64,000 nucleotides of DNA, from contig JAETNR010000011.1 of the NCBI GenBank assembly GCA_021772055.1, forward strand, positions 1 to 64,000. The letters run 5' to 3'. This document shows, piece by piece, positions 22,515 to 30,875 of the stretch. The notes under the pieces are model-generated. The model worked only from the letters and a program-made list of their open reading frames with translations, did not search any database and had not been told where the DNA came from. A program made the translations under genes and the position numbers. Position 1 is the first letter of the stretch; every line of letters starts with the position of its first letter. The DNA is from Blautia sp. GTDB taxonomy: Bacteria; Bacillota; Clostridia; Lachnospirales; Lachnospiraceae.

Positions 22515-24871
22515 GTTTTCGTGGGTTTCACACTGTTCCAGAATTCCTGCAGCGTCTTTTCCAGATTTTCCACACGGCACCGCTTCATATCTGCCCACTC
22601 CACAGGAAATAAATTCCGGTAATCCATATTTCCGAAACGGTCGTCCAGAAGAAGAATGGTTCCCACATCCTCCTGGGTGCGGATTACACGGCCTGCAGCC
22701 TGCAGCACCTTGTTCATGCCAGGATAGCGGTAGGCATAATCAAATCCGTTTTCTCCATGTTCCTCATAATACTGCTTCAGGATTTCTCTCTCATTACCGA
22801 TCTGCGGCAGGCCGGTTCCAACCACGATAGCACCGATCAGCCGGTCTCCCATAAGGTCAATCCCCTCGGAAAAAATTCCTCCCAGCACGCAAAATCCAAG
22901 AAGAGTCTTATTCTGCACAGTAAACTCCTCCAGAAATTCCTCCCGCTCCCTTTCATTCATGGAAGCTGTCTGGCGAATACAGCGCACCCAATCCGCAGAA
23001 AATTCCTGCTCGTATACCTGGTATACATCCTCCATCAGTTTATAGGAAGGGAAAAATACCAGATAATTTCCTTTCTGCTGCCATGCTGTTCTGGCGATAT
23101 ATTCTGCGATCTTACGATATCCCTCATAATTTCTTCTGGTGTAGCGGCTGCTTACATCCATGGCAGCCAGGATACAACGCTTCCTTCTGTCAAAGGGAGA
23201 CTGCACATAAATTCCAAAATCATCCTCCCTGGTGCTGAGAAGCTTTCGATAATAAGTCATAGGAAGCAGCGTTGCGGAAAAAAACACTGTGCTGACTCCC
23301 TTTTTCAGATACGCGCTGAGATTCACGGCGGGATTTACACAAAAAAGCTTCATGCGGAATTTTCCGTCCTCTCCGTTTTCCGTATATACCACATAATTCT
23401 CATCCACAAGCTCCGCAATATTCAGAAAATCCCGCACACAGAAATAAAAATCCAGTATTCCCTCTATCAGCTCCTCCCCCGGCGGCTCTTCCAGAAGCTG
23501 ATCCATTTCTCCCTGGACTGTCATAAGAGCCAGGGGAAGAGCACCCGGATTATCTAAGACCTGAACGTTCGCGCATTCTTTTTTCAGCTCCAGAAGCTGC
23601 TTATTCACCCGCTCTAGAGCCCTGGCAAGCTTCGGGCTATACGGTTTTACCATTTTTTTGATTTCCAGCACATCTTCTTTACAAAGACAGGCACTGTACA
23701 TCTCCCGCGCCCGTTCCACCAGGTTATGTGCTTCATCTATCAGAAAAATATAATTGCCGGAAACATTCTCCCCAAAAAAACGTTTCAAATGCACATTGGG
23801 ATCAAATACGTAATTATAGTCACAGATAATGCCATCCACCCAAAGTGCAAGATCCAGGCACATCTCAAAAGGACAAACCTTCCATGCTTCCGCATGATTC
23901 CGGATGATATCCCTGTCAAAAGACTGATGTGTTGTCCACAACTCAAAAACCGCATCATTCACCCTGTCAAAATGCCCTTTTGCATAAGGGCAGGCCATGG
24001 GATTGCAGTCCGCCTTCTCAAGGAAACACAGCTTCTCTTTCGCAGTAATGGTAATTACCTGAAACTTCAGCCCGTTTTGCTGCAAAATGCGGAATGCTTC
24101 TTCTGCCACAGTTCTGGTGATCGTCTTGGCTGTAAGGTAAAAAATAGTCTCTCCCTTTCCCTCTCCCACTGCACGCACAGCAGGAAAAACCGTAGACATA
24201 GTCTTCCCCACACCGGTAGGCGCCTGGATAAATATCTGTTTTCCCCTGGAAATGCTATGGTAAACACTGCTTACCATTTTTCTCTGTCCTTCCCGGTAGG
24301 AAAAAGGAAATTCCAGTCCTTCCATGGAGCGGTTCCGCTCCTTCTGCCATGCAAGGCGGCGGGAAACCCATCTGTGGTAGGAGTCCAACAGATTCTGATA
24401 CCATGTCTCTAATTCCTCCAGAGACAGCGTTTCCCGGAAGCGACGAATTTCTTCCGAGTCCAGATTCGCATAAGTCATCTGGATCCCGATCTCAGAAATC
24501 CCTTTCATCTCTCCATAAATCCTGGCATAGCACATCGCCTGGGCACGGTGTACTGCCGCCGGACCTTCCAGGTGCTGTACATTTCCGTAAATTCCTTTGA
24601 TTTCATCAATAAACACCGTACTCTCTTCTGTAAAAATACCATCTGCCCTGCCTTCCACAAGGAGAATCAGATCTTCATATTCTGTTTCTTTTTTCAGGGA
24701 AACCTCTGATGCATAATTGCCTCCCATTTGTTTCTGTATTTTTCTGTGAAGACGTCCGCCTTTTTGCATCGCCTCTTTATCCACAGATCCTCTGGTACTG
24801 TCCAGGTCACCGCTTCTTAAAATAAACTCTACCAGATTTCGAACGGAAATACGAATAACCGGCTTTTCCAT
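22511..24871 (-). CDS. XPD/DinG-like DNA helicase with N-terminal nuclease-like domain
   Basis: 786 residues. The first 110 or so look like a PD-(D/E)XK nuclease: VEGRADGIF near 75 and FIDEIKG near 90 supply the Asp and ExK. The rest is a superfamily 2 Rad3/XPD helicase: Walker A PTGVGKT near 218, DEAH (LIDEAHN) near 378, and between them cysteines in LCFLEKADCNPMAC and VCPFEMC fit an iron-sulfur cluster. Motif VI QAAGRVIR lies near 735. It should unwind damaged or structured DNA 5' to 3' with possible nicking. Family members occur in many Firmicutes, with biology poorly known. It has a TTGCCA/TATAAT promoter. Confidence 0.9.
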   Translation of the reverse strand: MEKPVIRISVRNLVEFILRSGDLDSTRGSVDKEAMQKGGRLHRKIQKQMGGNYASEVSLKKETEYEDLILLVEGRADGIFTEESTVFIDEIKGIYGNVQHLEGPAAVHRAQAMCYARIYGEMKGISEIGIQMTYANLDSEEIRRFRETLSLEELETWYQNLLDSYHRWVSRRLAWQKERNRSMEGLEFPFSYREGQRKMVSSVYHSISRGKQIFIQAPTGVGKTMSTVFPAVRAVGEGKGETIFYLTAKTITRTVAEEAFRILQQNGLKFQVITITAKEKLCFLEKADCNPMACPYAKGHFDRVNDAVFELWTTHQSFDRDIIRNHAEAWKVCPFEMCLDLALWVDGIICDYNYVFDPNVHLKRFFGENVSGNYIFLIDEAHNLVERAREMYSACLCKEDVLEIKKMVKPYSPKLARALERVNKQLLELKKECANVQVLDNPGALPLALMTVQGEMDQLLEEPPGEELIEGILDFYFCVRDFLNIAELVDENYVVYTENGEDGKFRMKLFCVNPAVNLSAYLKKGVSTVFFSATLLPMTYYRKLLSTREDDFGIYVQSPFDRRKRCILAAMDVSSRYTRRNYEGYRKIAEYIARTAWQQKGNYLVFFPSYKLMEDVYQVYEQEFSADWVRCIRQTASMNEREREEFLEEFTVQNKTLLGFCVLGGIFSEGIDLMGDRLIGAIVVGTGLPQIGNEREILKQYYEEHGENGFDYAYRYPGMNKVLQAAGRVIRTQEDVGTILLLDDRFGNMDYRNLFPVEWADMKRCRVENLEKTLQEFWNSVKPTKT

Positions 24872-24913
24872 GTCATACGCCTGCCTTTATGATCTCTCAA
24901 TTCATTCCCGCCC

Positions 24914-24943
24914 ATTATAGCACGTAACAAAAGCCTCTGGCAA
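24914..24943 (-). promoter_or_regulatory. Promoter of the XPD-like helicase gene
   Basis: TTGCCA (24943-24938), 18-base spacer, TATAAT (24919-24914), 43 bases upstream of the ATG. Confidence 0.65.
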
Positions 24944-24965
24944 CCTGTCAAAAGAGTCTCTCTAC

Positions 24966-25001
24966 CAAAAAGAGCGCACTCTCCCCATGAGATATGCGCC
25001 C
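24966..25001 (-). terminator. Terminator of the HPr-like gene
   Basis: GAGCGCA (24972-24978) pairs with TGCGCCC (24995-25001) with one G-T wobble, followed on the minus strand by TTTTTGG. Confidence 0.6.
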
Positions 25002-25036
25002 TTGCATCTTCCTAATCTATCAAAAAATATAATTTC

Positions 25037-25264
25037 TTATGCAACTGCAAACTTTGCAATGGTTCTGTCAAAATTCTTGTCTTCTCCATAGCACTTTACA
25101 GTCATAACTTTTGTCAGGTCCATACTGAGAATTCCAAGAATTGATTTCGCATCAATGATAATCCGGTTATAAAAAATATCAATATCAAAATCGCATTTAC
25201 TTGCTGCATTTACAAATTCTCTCACATCATCTTCCGCTTGAAATTTAATCTGACATTCTTTCAT
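25037..25264 (-). CDS. HPr-like protein without the phosphorylatable histidine
   Basis: 75 residues, slightly shorter than HPr (about 88). The C-terminal half keeps the HPr signature DAKSILGILSMDL, whose Ser corresponds to regulatory Ser46. The N-terminal active-site loop with His15 is replaced by EFVNAASKCDFDIDI, with no histidine anywhere in the protein. So it cannot carry phosphate from Enzyme I in the usual way. It could act like Crh, being phosphorylated on Ser by HPr kinase and serving as a CcpA co-regulator; that is inference. GAGGAGG precedes the ATG, and it is monocistronic with its own promoter and terminator. Confidence 0.82.
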   Translation of the reverse strand: MKECQIKFQAEDDVREFVNAASKCDFDIDIFYNRIIIDAKSILGILSMDLTKVMTVKCYGEDKNFDRTIAKFAVA

Positions 25265-25355
25265 AATGAGTCATCCTCCTCACCAAATTCCCATTATTTT
25301 TCAGCAAATACTTTACTGACAGCCAAAACTCTGCAGCCGTTTTTAGCTTATGCGT

Positions 25356-25384
25356 ATTTTGCCACCTCAGGAACTTCTTGTCAA
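25356..25384 (-). promoter_or_regulatory. Promoter of the HPr-like gene
   Basis: TTGACA (25384-25379), 17-base spacer, CAAAAT (25361-25356). The strong -35 and weak -10 would leave room for an activator. Confidence 0.55.
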
Positions 25385-25476
25385 GACTGTTAAAATTCTC
25401 TTTATATTTTTCAACGGATTCCACAAAAAATTTCGTTTTATTCCAAAGGTTTCGTTACTATATCCCATGCTTTATC

Positions 25477-26247
25477 CTAAAATTCCGGCATATTTGAACG
25501 AAATTTTAACGGGAGCAGCTGCTGTTGCAGTGCAGGATTCCTCCTCTCCCGGATGGTAACGCTTTTACAAAAGCATTTAAAAAGCTCTTCGTATTCCTCT
25601 TTTTCACTTAAAAAAGTATCCTGGTCCCGGAGGAATTCCGTATTTTTCCGGATAGAGCAGGTGCCGTCCCTGGGATGAAGAAGCACCTTTTTTCTCCGCT
25701 CATCATAAATCATCCAGTTTTCTCTGGGAAACCTGTCTGCAAAGTGAGGAGCAAGCATTTCCAGAATGTCATTCTCCGGGTTAATTTTGGAAAAAAGGAC
25801 TTTTCCTCCGATTTCCCGAAAGCGGACAAATCCATAATAGCGGTGCAGTTCATGCCAGACCCTGGTCCTTAACTTCGCTACCATATTCACATCCCCGTCG
25901 GCGAGATTTTCCATCACGTGCCTGTCACACCGTCTGCCGGAAAGCGCCTGCCAAAGCACACGAAATACCAGAGTCCCCTTATCCGCATGGCAGGAAACCG
26001 CAGTATAGCACAGCGCCTCATAAACCTCCATTCCCAGCTTCTCACGGATGGTCCGCAGTACCTTCCCTGCTTTCACATGATCAGAAGCAACTTCTACGAC
26101 TGTGGTAAAAAAATCCGGGTATTCCGGTTCCTTCACGGAGATTTCCACAGCCTTTCCCCTCATGCGCCAGGACCATCCATCATAAACTGCCGTAAAGATC
26201 CCTTCCATATGATCTTCACATACCAAAATCTTTTTTTCATAATCCAT
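25477..26247 (-). CDS. TIGR03915-type putative DNA repair/metabolism protein
   Basis: 256 residues, no signal peptide. The N-terminal FTAVYDGWSWR and the segments AGKVLRTIREKLG, ALSGRRCDRHVMENLADGDV and FRWxGxKVLFSKINP-like FREIGGKVLFSKINPENDILEMLAPHFADRFP are characteristic of the family found next to radical-SAM proteins of TIGR03916 and sometimes linked to uracil-DNA glycosylase domains. The chemistry is unknown; a nucleic-acid role is inferred from context. Start: ATG 26247 with GGGAGG five bases upstream, overlapping the radical-SAM gene by 11 bases; the longer frame is its shadow. Co-regulated with the LexA-box promoter at 27576-27625. Confidence 0.88.
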   Translation of the reverse strand: MDYEKKILVCEDHMEGIFTAVYDGWSWRMRGKAVEISVKEPEYPDFFTTVVEVASDHVKAGKVLRTIREKLGMEVYEALCYTAVSCHADKGTLVFRVLWQALSGRRCDRHVMENLADGDVNMVAKLRTRVWHELHRYYGFVRFREIGGKVLFSKINPENDILEMLAPHFADRFPRENWMIYDERRKKVLLHPRDGTCSIRKNTEFLRDQDTFLSEKEEYEELFKCFCKSVTIRERRNPALQQQLLPLKFRSNMPEF

Positions 26248-27556
26248 AAGTACCTCCCGCCTGCAGCAGGCTCTGATCATCAAACAGGGAAAGCTGTCTG
26301 TAGGTGATCTCAGACGGATGCACAGGAAGCTTCTCCCTCGGATCCAGCATATTCCGTACAATATAATCTTCATCCAGCTTCGTGGGATACATCATCTTAC
26401 CGCTGCAGGTAATAAAGTAAAGGGCGCGTTTCAAAACCACCCCCATCTTTTTCAGATCAGGGAAATCCAGGGAATGGTATCTCCGTGCTCCCAAAATCCT
26501 GGAGGCAGACTTGGTCCCGATTCCCGGAACCCGAAGAAGTGTCCGGTAATCCGCAGTATTGATTTCCACAGGGAAGCATTCCAAATGGCTGACAGCCCAG
26601 TCGCACTTCGGATCAAGAAGCAGGTTAAAATTAGGATGCTTCTCTGAAACTAGCTCCTCCGCACGAAAACCATAAAAACGAAGCAGCCAGTCTGCCTGAT
26701 ACAGCCTGTGTTCCCGGAGAAGAGGCGGACCCTGGGGCAGCATGGGAAGCGTACTGTCCTGGTTCACTGCCACAAACGCAGAATAGAAAACTCTTTTCAG
26801 AGAATACTGCCGATAAAGCGCTTCCGCAACAGCCACGATCTGGTAATCACTCTCCCCTGTCGCTCCGATGATCATCTGGGTACTCTGTCCTGCAGGGGCA
26901 AACTTCGGTGCATGACTGTACAAAATCAGCTCCTGCTTATTTTCCATATGACGTACCTGGATTTGCTTCATTGGCTTTAAGATCGTCTGGCGGCTTTTAT
27001 TCGGGGCGAGACGCTTCAGACCATCCGCAGTGGGCAGCTCAAGGTTCACACTCATTCTGTCCGCCAGAAATCCTGCCCGTTCAATAAGCTCCGGAGAAGC
27101 TCCCGGGATTGCTTTCATATGAATATATCCCTGAAAATGATACTTTCCCCGAAGAAGCTCCACTGCTCTGATCATCTCTTCCATTGTGGCATCGGGGCTT
27201 CCTTTCACGCCGGAGCTAAAAAATAATCCTTCGATATAGTTCCGTCTGTAAAATTCAATGGTGAGCCTGCTGACCTCCTCCGGAGTAAAGCTGGCACGCA
27301 CCACATCATTGGATGCACGATTCACGCAGTACTTACAGTCAAAGACACACTCATTTGTATAAAGGATTTTCAAAAGGCTGATGCACCGCCCGTCCCCTGC
27401 AAAGCTATGACAGATTCCCGGATGAATGCTGTTGCCGATTCCTTTTCCATCGCCCTTGCGATCCACGCCGCTGGAAGTACAGGCGACATCGTACTTCGCT
27501 GCATCAGAAAGGATCGTAAGCTTCTCCATGATACTCATTGATTCCTGAATAACCAT
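26237..27556 (-). CDS. TIGR03916-type radical-SAM DNA repair/modification protein
   Basis: 439 residues. The radical-SAM CxxxCxxC site is CVFDCKYC near residue 93, followed by an elongated TIM-barrel part (SSGVKGSPDATMEEM, HMKAIPGASPELIERAG). Near 350-380 a helix-hairpin-helix (VEINTADYRTLLRVPGIGTKSASRILGARR region) suggests DNA binding. Near the end QLSLF (residues 421-425) matches the beta-clamp-binding consensus. The substrate is unknown. Start: ATG 27556 with GGAGGG four bases upstream; the frame is open 41 codons further but runs through the promoter. It is the first gene of a two-gene operon with TIGR03915. Confidence 0.92.
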   Translation of the reverse strand: MVIQESMSIMEKLTILSDAAKYDVACTSSGVDRKGDGKGIGNSIHPGICHSFAGDGRCISLLKILYTNECVFDCKYCVNRASNDVVRASFTPEEVSRLTIEFYRRNYIEGLFFSSGVKGSPDATMEEMIRAVELLRGKYHFQGYIHMKAIPGASPELIERAGFLADRMSVNLELPTADGLKRLAPNKSRQTILKPMKQIQVRHMENKQELILYSHAPKFAPAGQSTQMIIGATGESDYQIVAVAEALYRQYSLKRVFYSAFVAVNQDSTLPMLPQGPPLLREHRLYQADWLLRFYGFRAEELVSEKHPNFNLLLDPKCDWAVSHLECFPVEINTADYRTLLRVPGIGTKSASRILGARRYHSLDFPDLKKMGVVLKRALYFITCSGKMMYPTKLDEDYIVRNMLDPREKLPVHPSEITYRQLSLFDDQSLLQAGGTYGL

Positions 27557-27575
27557 ATTGCCCTCCAGCTTTTCA

Positions 27576-27589
27576 CAAACATTTGTTCT
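27576..27589 (-). promoter_or_regulatory. LexA-box-like operator 2 (at the transcription start)
   Basis: Minus strand AGAACAAATGTTTG. It matches the Bacillus-type LexA consensus CGAACRNRYGTTYG at all but the first base and covers about +1 to +14 of the radical-SAM transcript. Confidence 0.7.
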
Positions 27590-27596
27590 TTCCTGT

Positions 27597-27625
27597 ATTA
27601 TAAACCAAACGTTCGTTTGTGTCAA
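27597..27625 (-). promoter_or_regulatory. Consensus promoter of the radical-SAM repair operon
   Basis: TTGACA (27625-27620), exactly 17 bases, TATAAT (27602-27597): a perfect vegetative promoter that would be strong unless repressed. Its spacer is a LexA-box-like palindrome. Confidence 0.88.
27606..27619 (-). promoter_or_regulatory. LexA-box-like operator 1 (inside the promoter spacer)
   Basis: Minus strand CAAACGAACGTTTG, one mismatch (second base) to CGAACRNRYGTTYG, fully inside the 17-base spacer between -35 and -10. A bound repressor would block polymerase directly. Confidence 0.75.
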
Positions 27626-27631
27626 GGCAAT

Positions 27632-27689
27632 AAAAAAAATCCTGTCTTTTTGGGCCCCGGAAAAGCTCCGGAGCCGCAAAAGACAGGAT
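27632..27689 (-). terminator. Terminator of the aspartate kinase gene
   Basis: ATCCTGTCTTT at the right end (minus strand from 27689) pairs with AAAGACAGGAT ending at 27640, with an inner CTCCGG/CCGGGG stem, followed by eight Ts. The stem starts at the stop codon. Confidence 0.88.
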
Positions 27690-29008
27690 CAGATCTGTGT
27701 AATTACAAAAATGTCATAAATGGCTTTGACCGCACGTTCAAACTCATCATTGGATACGCCGATGATAATATTCAATTCGCTGGAGCCCTGGTCGATCATT
27801 TTCACATTGACGTTTGCATGGGCCAGCGCAGAAAAGATTCTGCCTGCAGTTCCCCTCTGGGACTTCATTCCCCGTCCCACTACAGCGATCAGTGCCAGGT
27901 CGGATTCCATCTCCACAAAATCAGGCTGCACTGCACGGTGGATTCCGGCAATTACCTGCTGCTCTTTTTCCTCAAATTCATCCTGATGCACATAAACTGT
28001 CATCGTATCAATTCCTGAAGGAACATGTTCAAAGCTGATTCCCTCGTCTTCGAAAACCTGCAGGATCTTTCTGCCGAAACCGATTTCACTGTTCATCAGG
28101 GATTTTTCAATATTGATGGAGCAGAAGCCTTTTTTGCCTGCAATACCGGTAATCACATATTTCGGTTTTTTACAGGTGCTCTCCACAATAAAGGTTCCTT
28201 TGTCCTCAGGGCAGTTGGTATTGCGGATATTGATGGGAATTCCTTCTTTTCTCACCGGGAAAATAGCATCTTCATGAAGTACGGTAGCTCCCATATAAGA
28301 AAGTTCCCGAAGCTCCCGATAGGTAATCGTGTCGATTCCCACAGGGTTCTCTACGATTCTCGGATCCGTTACAAGGAATCCGGAAACATCTGTCCAGTTT
28401 TCATATACGTCTGCACGGATTGCCTTGGCAACCAAAGAACCGGTTACATCAGAACCTCCTCTGGAAAATGTCTTTACCGTGCCGTCCTCCATAGCCCCGT
28501 AAAATCCGGGGATCACCGCACGCTCACATTTCGCAAGTCTCTTTCCAAGAAGCTTGTCTGTTTTTTCTCCGTCAAAGTTTCCCTCTTTATCAAAGCGGAT
28601 CACTGCTGCAGCATCCACAAACTCATAGCCAAGGTATGCAGCCATCACCTTGCCGTTCAGAAACTCTCCGCGGGATGCAGCATATTCCTTCCCGGCCTGA
28701 TTCTTAAAGTCTGCTTCGATCCTGGCAAATTCCTCTTCCAGGGAAAGATTCAGGTTTAAGCCCCGGATGATTTCATAGTAACGCTCTTTAATGGCATTCA
28801 GCAGCCCGCCGAAATCCTCCCCTGCAGCTGCCGCATCGTAGCATTGATACAGCATATCCGTTACTTTTGTATCATTGTCAAACCGCTTTCCGGGTGCAGA
28901 CGGTACCACATAGCGCCTGCTCTCCTCACTTCTGATAATTTGTCCAACCTTCTCAAACTGCTCCGCATTTGCAAGAGAGCTTCCTCCAAATTTTACAACT
29001 TTCTTCAT
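27689..29008 (-). CDS. Aspartate kinase
   Basis: 439 residues. The N-terminal kinase part has KFGGSSLANAEQ, the FSRGGSDVTGSLVA segment and TDPRIV; two ACT-type regulatory modules fill the C-terminal part (VVGRGMKSQRGTAGRIFSALAHANVNVKMIDQGSSELNI). It phosphorylates L-aspartate as the first step to lysine, threonine, methionine and, in spore formers, dipicolinate. The ACT domains predict feedback inhibition by an end-product amino acid; which one is not readable here. It stands alone with its own promoter and terminator, and no lysine riboswitch fits in the 166-base upstream gap. GAGGAG precedes the ATG. Confidence 0.95.
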   Translation of the reverse strand: MKKVVKFGGSSLANAEQFEKVGQIIRSEESRRYVVPSAPGKRFDNDTKVTDMLYQCYDAAAAGEDFGGLLNAIKERYYEIIRGLNLNLSLEEEFARIEADFKNQAGKEYAASRGEFLNGKVMAAYLGYEFVDAAAVIRFDKEGNFDGEKTDKLLGKRLAKCERAVIPGFYGAMEDGTVKTFSRGGSDVTGSLVAKAIRADVYENWTDVSGFLVTDPRIVENPVGIDTITYRELRELSYMGATVLHEDAIFPVRKEGIPINIRNTNCPEDKGTFIVESTCKKPKYVITGIAGKKGFCSINIEKSLMNSEIGFGRKILQVFEDEGISFEHVPSGIDTMTVYVHQDEFEEKEQQVIAGIHRAVQPDFVEMESDLALIAVVGRGMKSQRGTAGRIFSALAHANVNVKMIDQGSSELNIIIGVSNDEFERAVKAIYDIFVITQI

Positions 29009-29057
29009 AATCGTGCTCCTCGTATCACATCTTTCTCATTTCCTTAAAATCTAATTT

Positions 29058-29086
29058 ATTTTAGTGAAAATTCGAAGCTTTTGCAA
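29058..29086 (-). promoter_or_regulatory. Promoter of the aspartate kinase gene
   Basis: TTGCAA (29086-29081), 17-base spacer, TAAAAT (29063-29058), giving a leader of about 43 bases. Confidence 0.7.
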
Positions 29087-29174
29087 GTATTTCTTCTATA
29101 TATGCAAGAAAATTGTGATATTTCACAAGGCATTCCCACTGCGCTTCCTCTTCCATATAAAAAATGACTGTAGA

Positions 29175-29858
29175 TCATCTGCAAAAATCCACTACTTCAC
29201 AGACTGTCAGCACATCCTCCTCTACCCGAAAGCGCACATCTTTTCCGCAAAAAGCCAGCCCGTAAACACGTTCCGGATCCCTCTGGTAACCGGGCCGCGG
29301 GTCGCTGGACAAAACTTCTTTGAGAGGCACTCTCTTCTCTTTTGGGATCTTCAGAAGAAGCTCTTCCGGAAATACCACTTTCAGTTTTTCATAAGAAACC
29401 CGGTCTGTAAATCCCCCTGCCGCTTCAGGATGACTGTCCACGTAAGGCAGGTAAGGTTTAATATCGTAAATAGGCGTTCCATCCATCATATCCGCTCCTG
29501 TCACATGAAGGACCGGCCCCAGCTCCTGGTTCATTTCAATCCGCTCCAGTCTCACCGAGGACAATCCCAAAGGATTTGGACGGAAGGGAGAGCGGGTGGC
29601 AAATACCCCTTTCCGGATATTTCCTCCAAGTTTTGGAGGGCGGACGGTGGGCGACCAGGTATCTCTTACTGATTCGGAAAACTCCCAGATGAGCCATAAA
29701 AAAGTATATTCCTCCAAACCGCGCAGAGCTTCCAAAACCCGGTATTCCGGTTCAAAAACGATCCGGGCTTTCAGGGAATCGATCCTGCTGCTTTGATGGG
29801 GAATTCCGAATTTTGTGGGAAAATCCGTGTGAATCCGGGCAATGACCTTCATGGTCAT
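29175..29858 (-). CDS. trmO: tRNA (N6-threonylcarbamoyladenosine-37 N6)-methyltransferase TrmO
   Basis: 227 residues. The TsaA/YaeB/TrmO beta-barrel signatures are ARIHTDFPTKFGIPHQS at the N-terminus, FLWLIWEFSES, and ATRSPFRPNPLGLSSVRLERI near 95-115. It uses SAM to methylate t6A37 in tRNA-Thr that reads ACC; the window also encodes tRNA-Thr(GGU). The C-terminal extension DPRPGYQRDPERVYGLAF is typical. Start: ATG 29858 with AAAGGAGG ten bases upstream. ATG 29903 (with GGAG eight bases upstream) is a serious alternative; the longest frame runs back through the nagB terminator and is rejected. Confidence 0.92.
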   Translation of the reverse strand: MTMKVIARIHTDFPTKFGIPHQSSRIDSLKARIVFEPEYRVLEALRGLEEYTFLWLIWEFSESVRDTWSPTVRPPKLGGNIRKGVFATRSPFRPNPLGLSSVRLERIEMNQELGPVLHVTGADMMDGTPIYDIKPYLPYVDSHPEAAGGFTDRVSYEKLKVVFPEELLLKIPKEKRVPLKEVLSSDPRPGYQRDPERVYGLAFCGKDVRFRVEEDVLTVCEVVDFCR

Positions 29859-29931
29859 TCCCTGCGATCCTCCTTTTTCTTTCTGATTACCTGCACCATT
29901 CATAAAATCTGCTCCTCTCCATGCAGATAGA

Positions 29932-29972
29932 TAGAAAAAGAGACCCGGTATCACTGTTTCATACCAGGTCTC
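29932..29972 (-). terminator. Terminator of nagB
   Basis: GAGACCCGGTAT (29940-29951) pairs with ATACCAGGTCTC (29961-29972) with one mismatch, followed on the minus strand by TTTTTCT. Confidence 0.85.
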
Positions 29973-29997
29973 CTGATGATTCTGATCTTTGGGCTGC

Positions 29998-30741
29998 TTA
30001 CAGCAGACCTTTTTCTTTAATAAGAGACAGGGCTGCTTCATCGGCAACTACCACCACATCACTGTGAAGCTGCAGGATGGAAGCCGGAACCTTCGGTGTG
30101 ATCGGACCGAATAAAGATTTGTAAAGAGCGTCTGCCTTTCCTTCTCCCGTAGCCACAAGGAGAATCTTTCTGGCATCCATAATATTCTTGATTCCCATGG
30201 TGATCGCCTGCTTCGGCACCTGATCCATACTCTCAAAAAATCTGGCATTTGCCAGAATGGTGCTCTCTGTTAAATCCACAACATGTGTCTCCTTCTCAAA
30301 CACATCGGAGGGCTCGTTAAATCCAATATGTCCGTTGCCGCCGATACCCAGAAGCTGCATGTCCACGCCGCCCATACTGCGGATAATCTCATTGTACTCT
30401 TCACATGCCTGAGCGGCATCCTCTGCAAGGCCGTTGGGCACATTGGTTCTTGCTTTGTCAATATTGATGTGGTCAAAAAGATTGGTATTCATAAAGTAAC
30501 GATAGCTCTGGTCATTGTCGCCGGACAAGCCCTTGTATTCATCCAGATTCACACTGGATACCTGGGAAAAGTCAAGGTCACCGTTTTTATACCATTCTAC
30601 AAGCTTGCCGTACATTCCAACAGGAGTAGAGCCTGTTGCCAGTCCCAGCACTGCATTTGGCTTGGAAACCACCAGCGCAGCCATCACCGCAGCGGCTTTC
30701 CTGCTCATTTCCTCGTAGTCCTTTACAGCGTAAATAATCAT
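29998..30741 (-). CDS. nagB: Glucosamine-6-phosphate deaminase
   Basis: 247 residues, the usual NagB length. Signatures are LGLATGSTPVGMY near 32-44, NLDEYKGL with the catalytic Asp near 68-75, and GIGGNGHIGFNEP near 130-142. It converts glucosamine-6-phosphate to fructose-6-phosphate and ammonia, sending amino sugars to glycolysis and opposing GlmS. It is monocistronic: a TTGCCA/TATAAT promoter lies upstream and a hairpin terminator downstream. nagA and transporter genes are absent from the window. AAGGAG lies seven bases before the ATG. Confidence 0.97.
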   Translation of the reverse strand: MIIYAVKDYEEMSRKAAAVMAALVVSKPNAVLGLATGSTPVGMYGKLVEWYKNGDLDFSQVSSVNLDEYKGLSGDNDQSYRYFMNTNLFDHINIDKARTNVPNGLAEDAAQACEEYNEIIRSMGGVDMQLLGIGGNGHIGFNEPSDVFEKETHVVDLTESTILANARFFESMDQVPKQAITMGIKNIMDARKILLVATGEGKADALYKSLFGPITPKVPASILQLHSDVVVVADEAALSLIKEKGLL

Positions 30742-30826
30742 AATCTTTCTCCTTCATCATCCAAATTTTCATCTGCTTCCTCACCCTGCAGACTGAACTC
30801 ACAATATGTTATGTAGTCCTGTTCTT

Positions 30827-30856
30827 ATTATAGCCTTTGGCATACCCTTTTGGCAA
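30827..30856 (-). promoter_or_regulatory. nagB promoter
   Basis: TTGCCA (30856-30851), 18-base spacer, TATAAT (30832-30827); leader about 80 bases. Confidence 0.7.
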
Positions 30857-30875
30857 TACCCAGATACAGGAGAAA

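Noticed and set aside
29061-29156. 31-codon frame downstream of trmO
   Set aside because: No ribosome site, and it overlaps the aspartate kinase promoter; too short to support.
29009-29174. Lysine riboswitch before the aspartate kinase gene
   Set aside because: Promoter at 29058-29086 leaves a leader of about 43 bases, too short for the lysine element.
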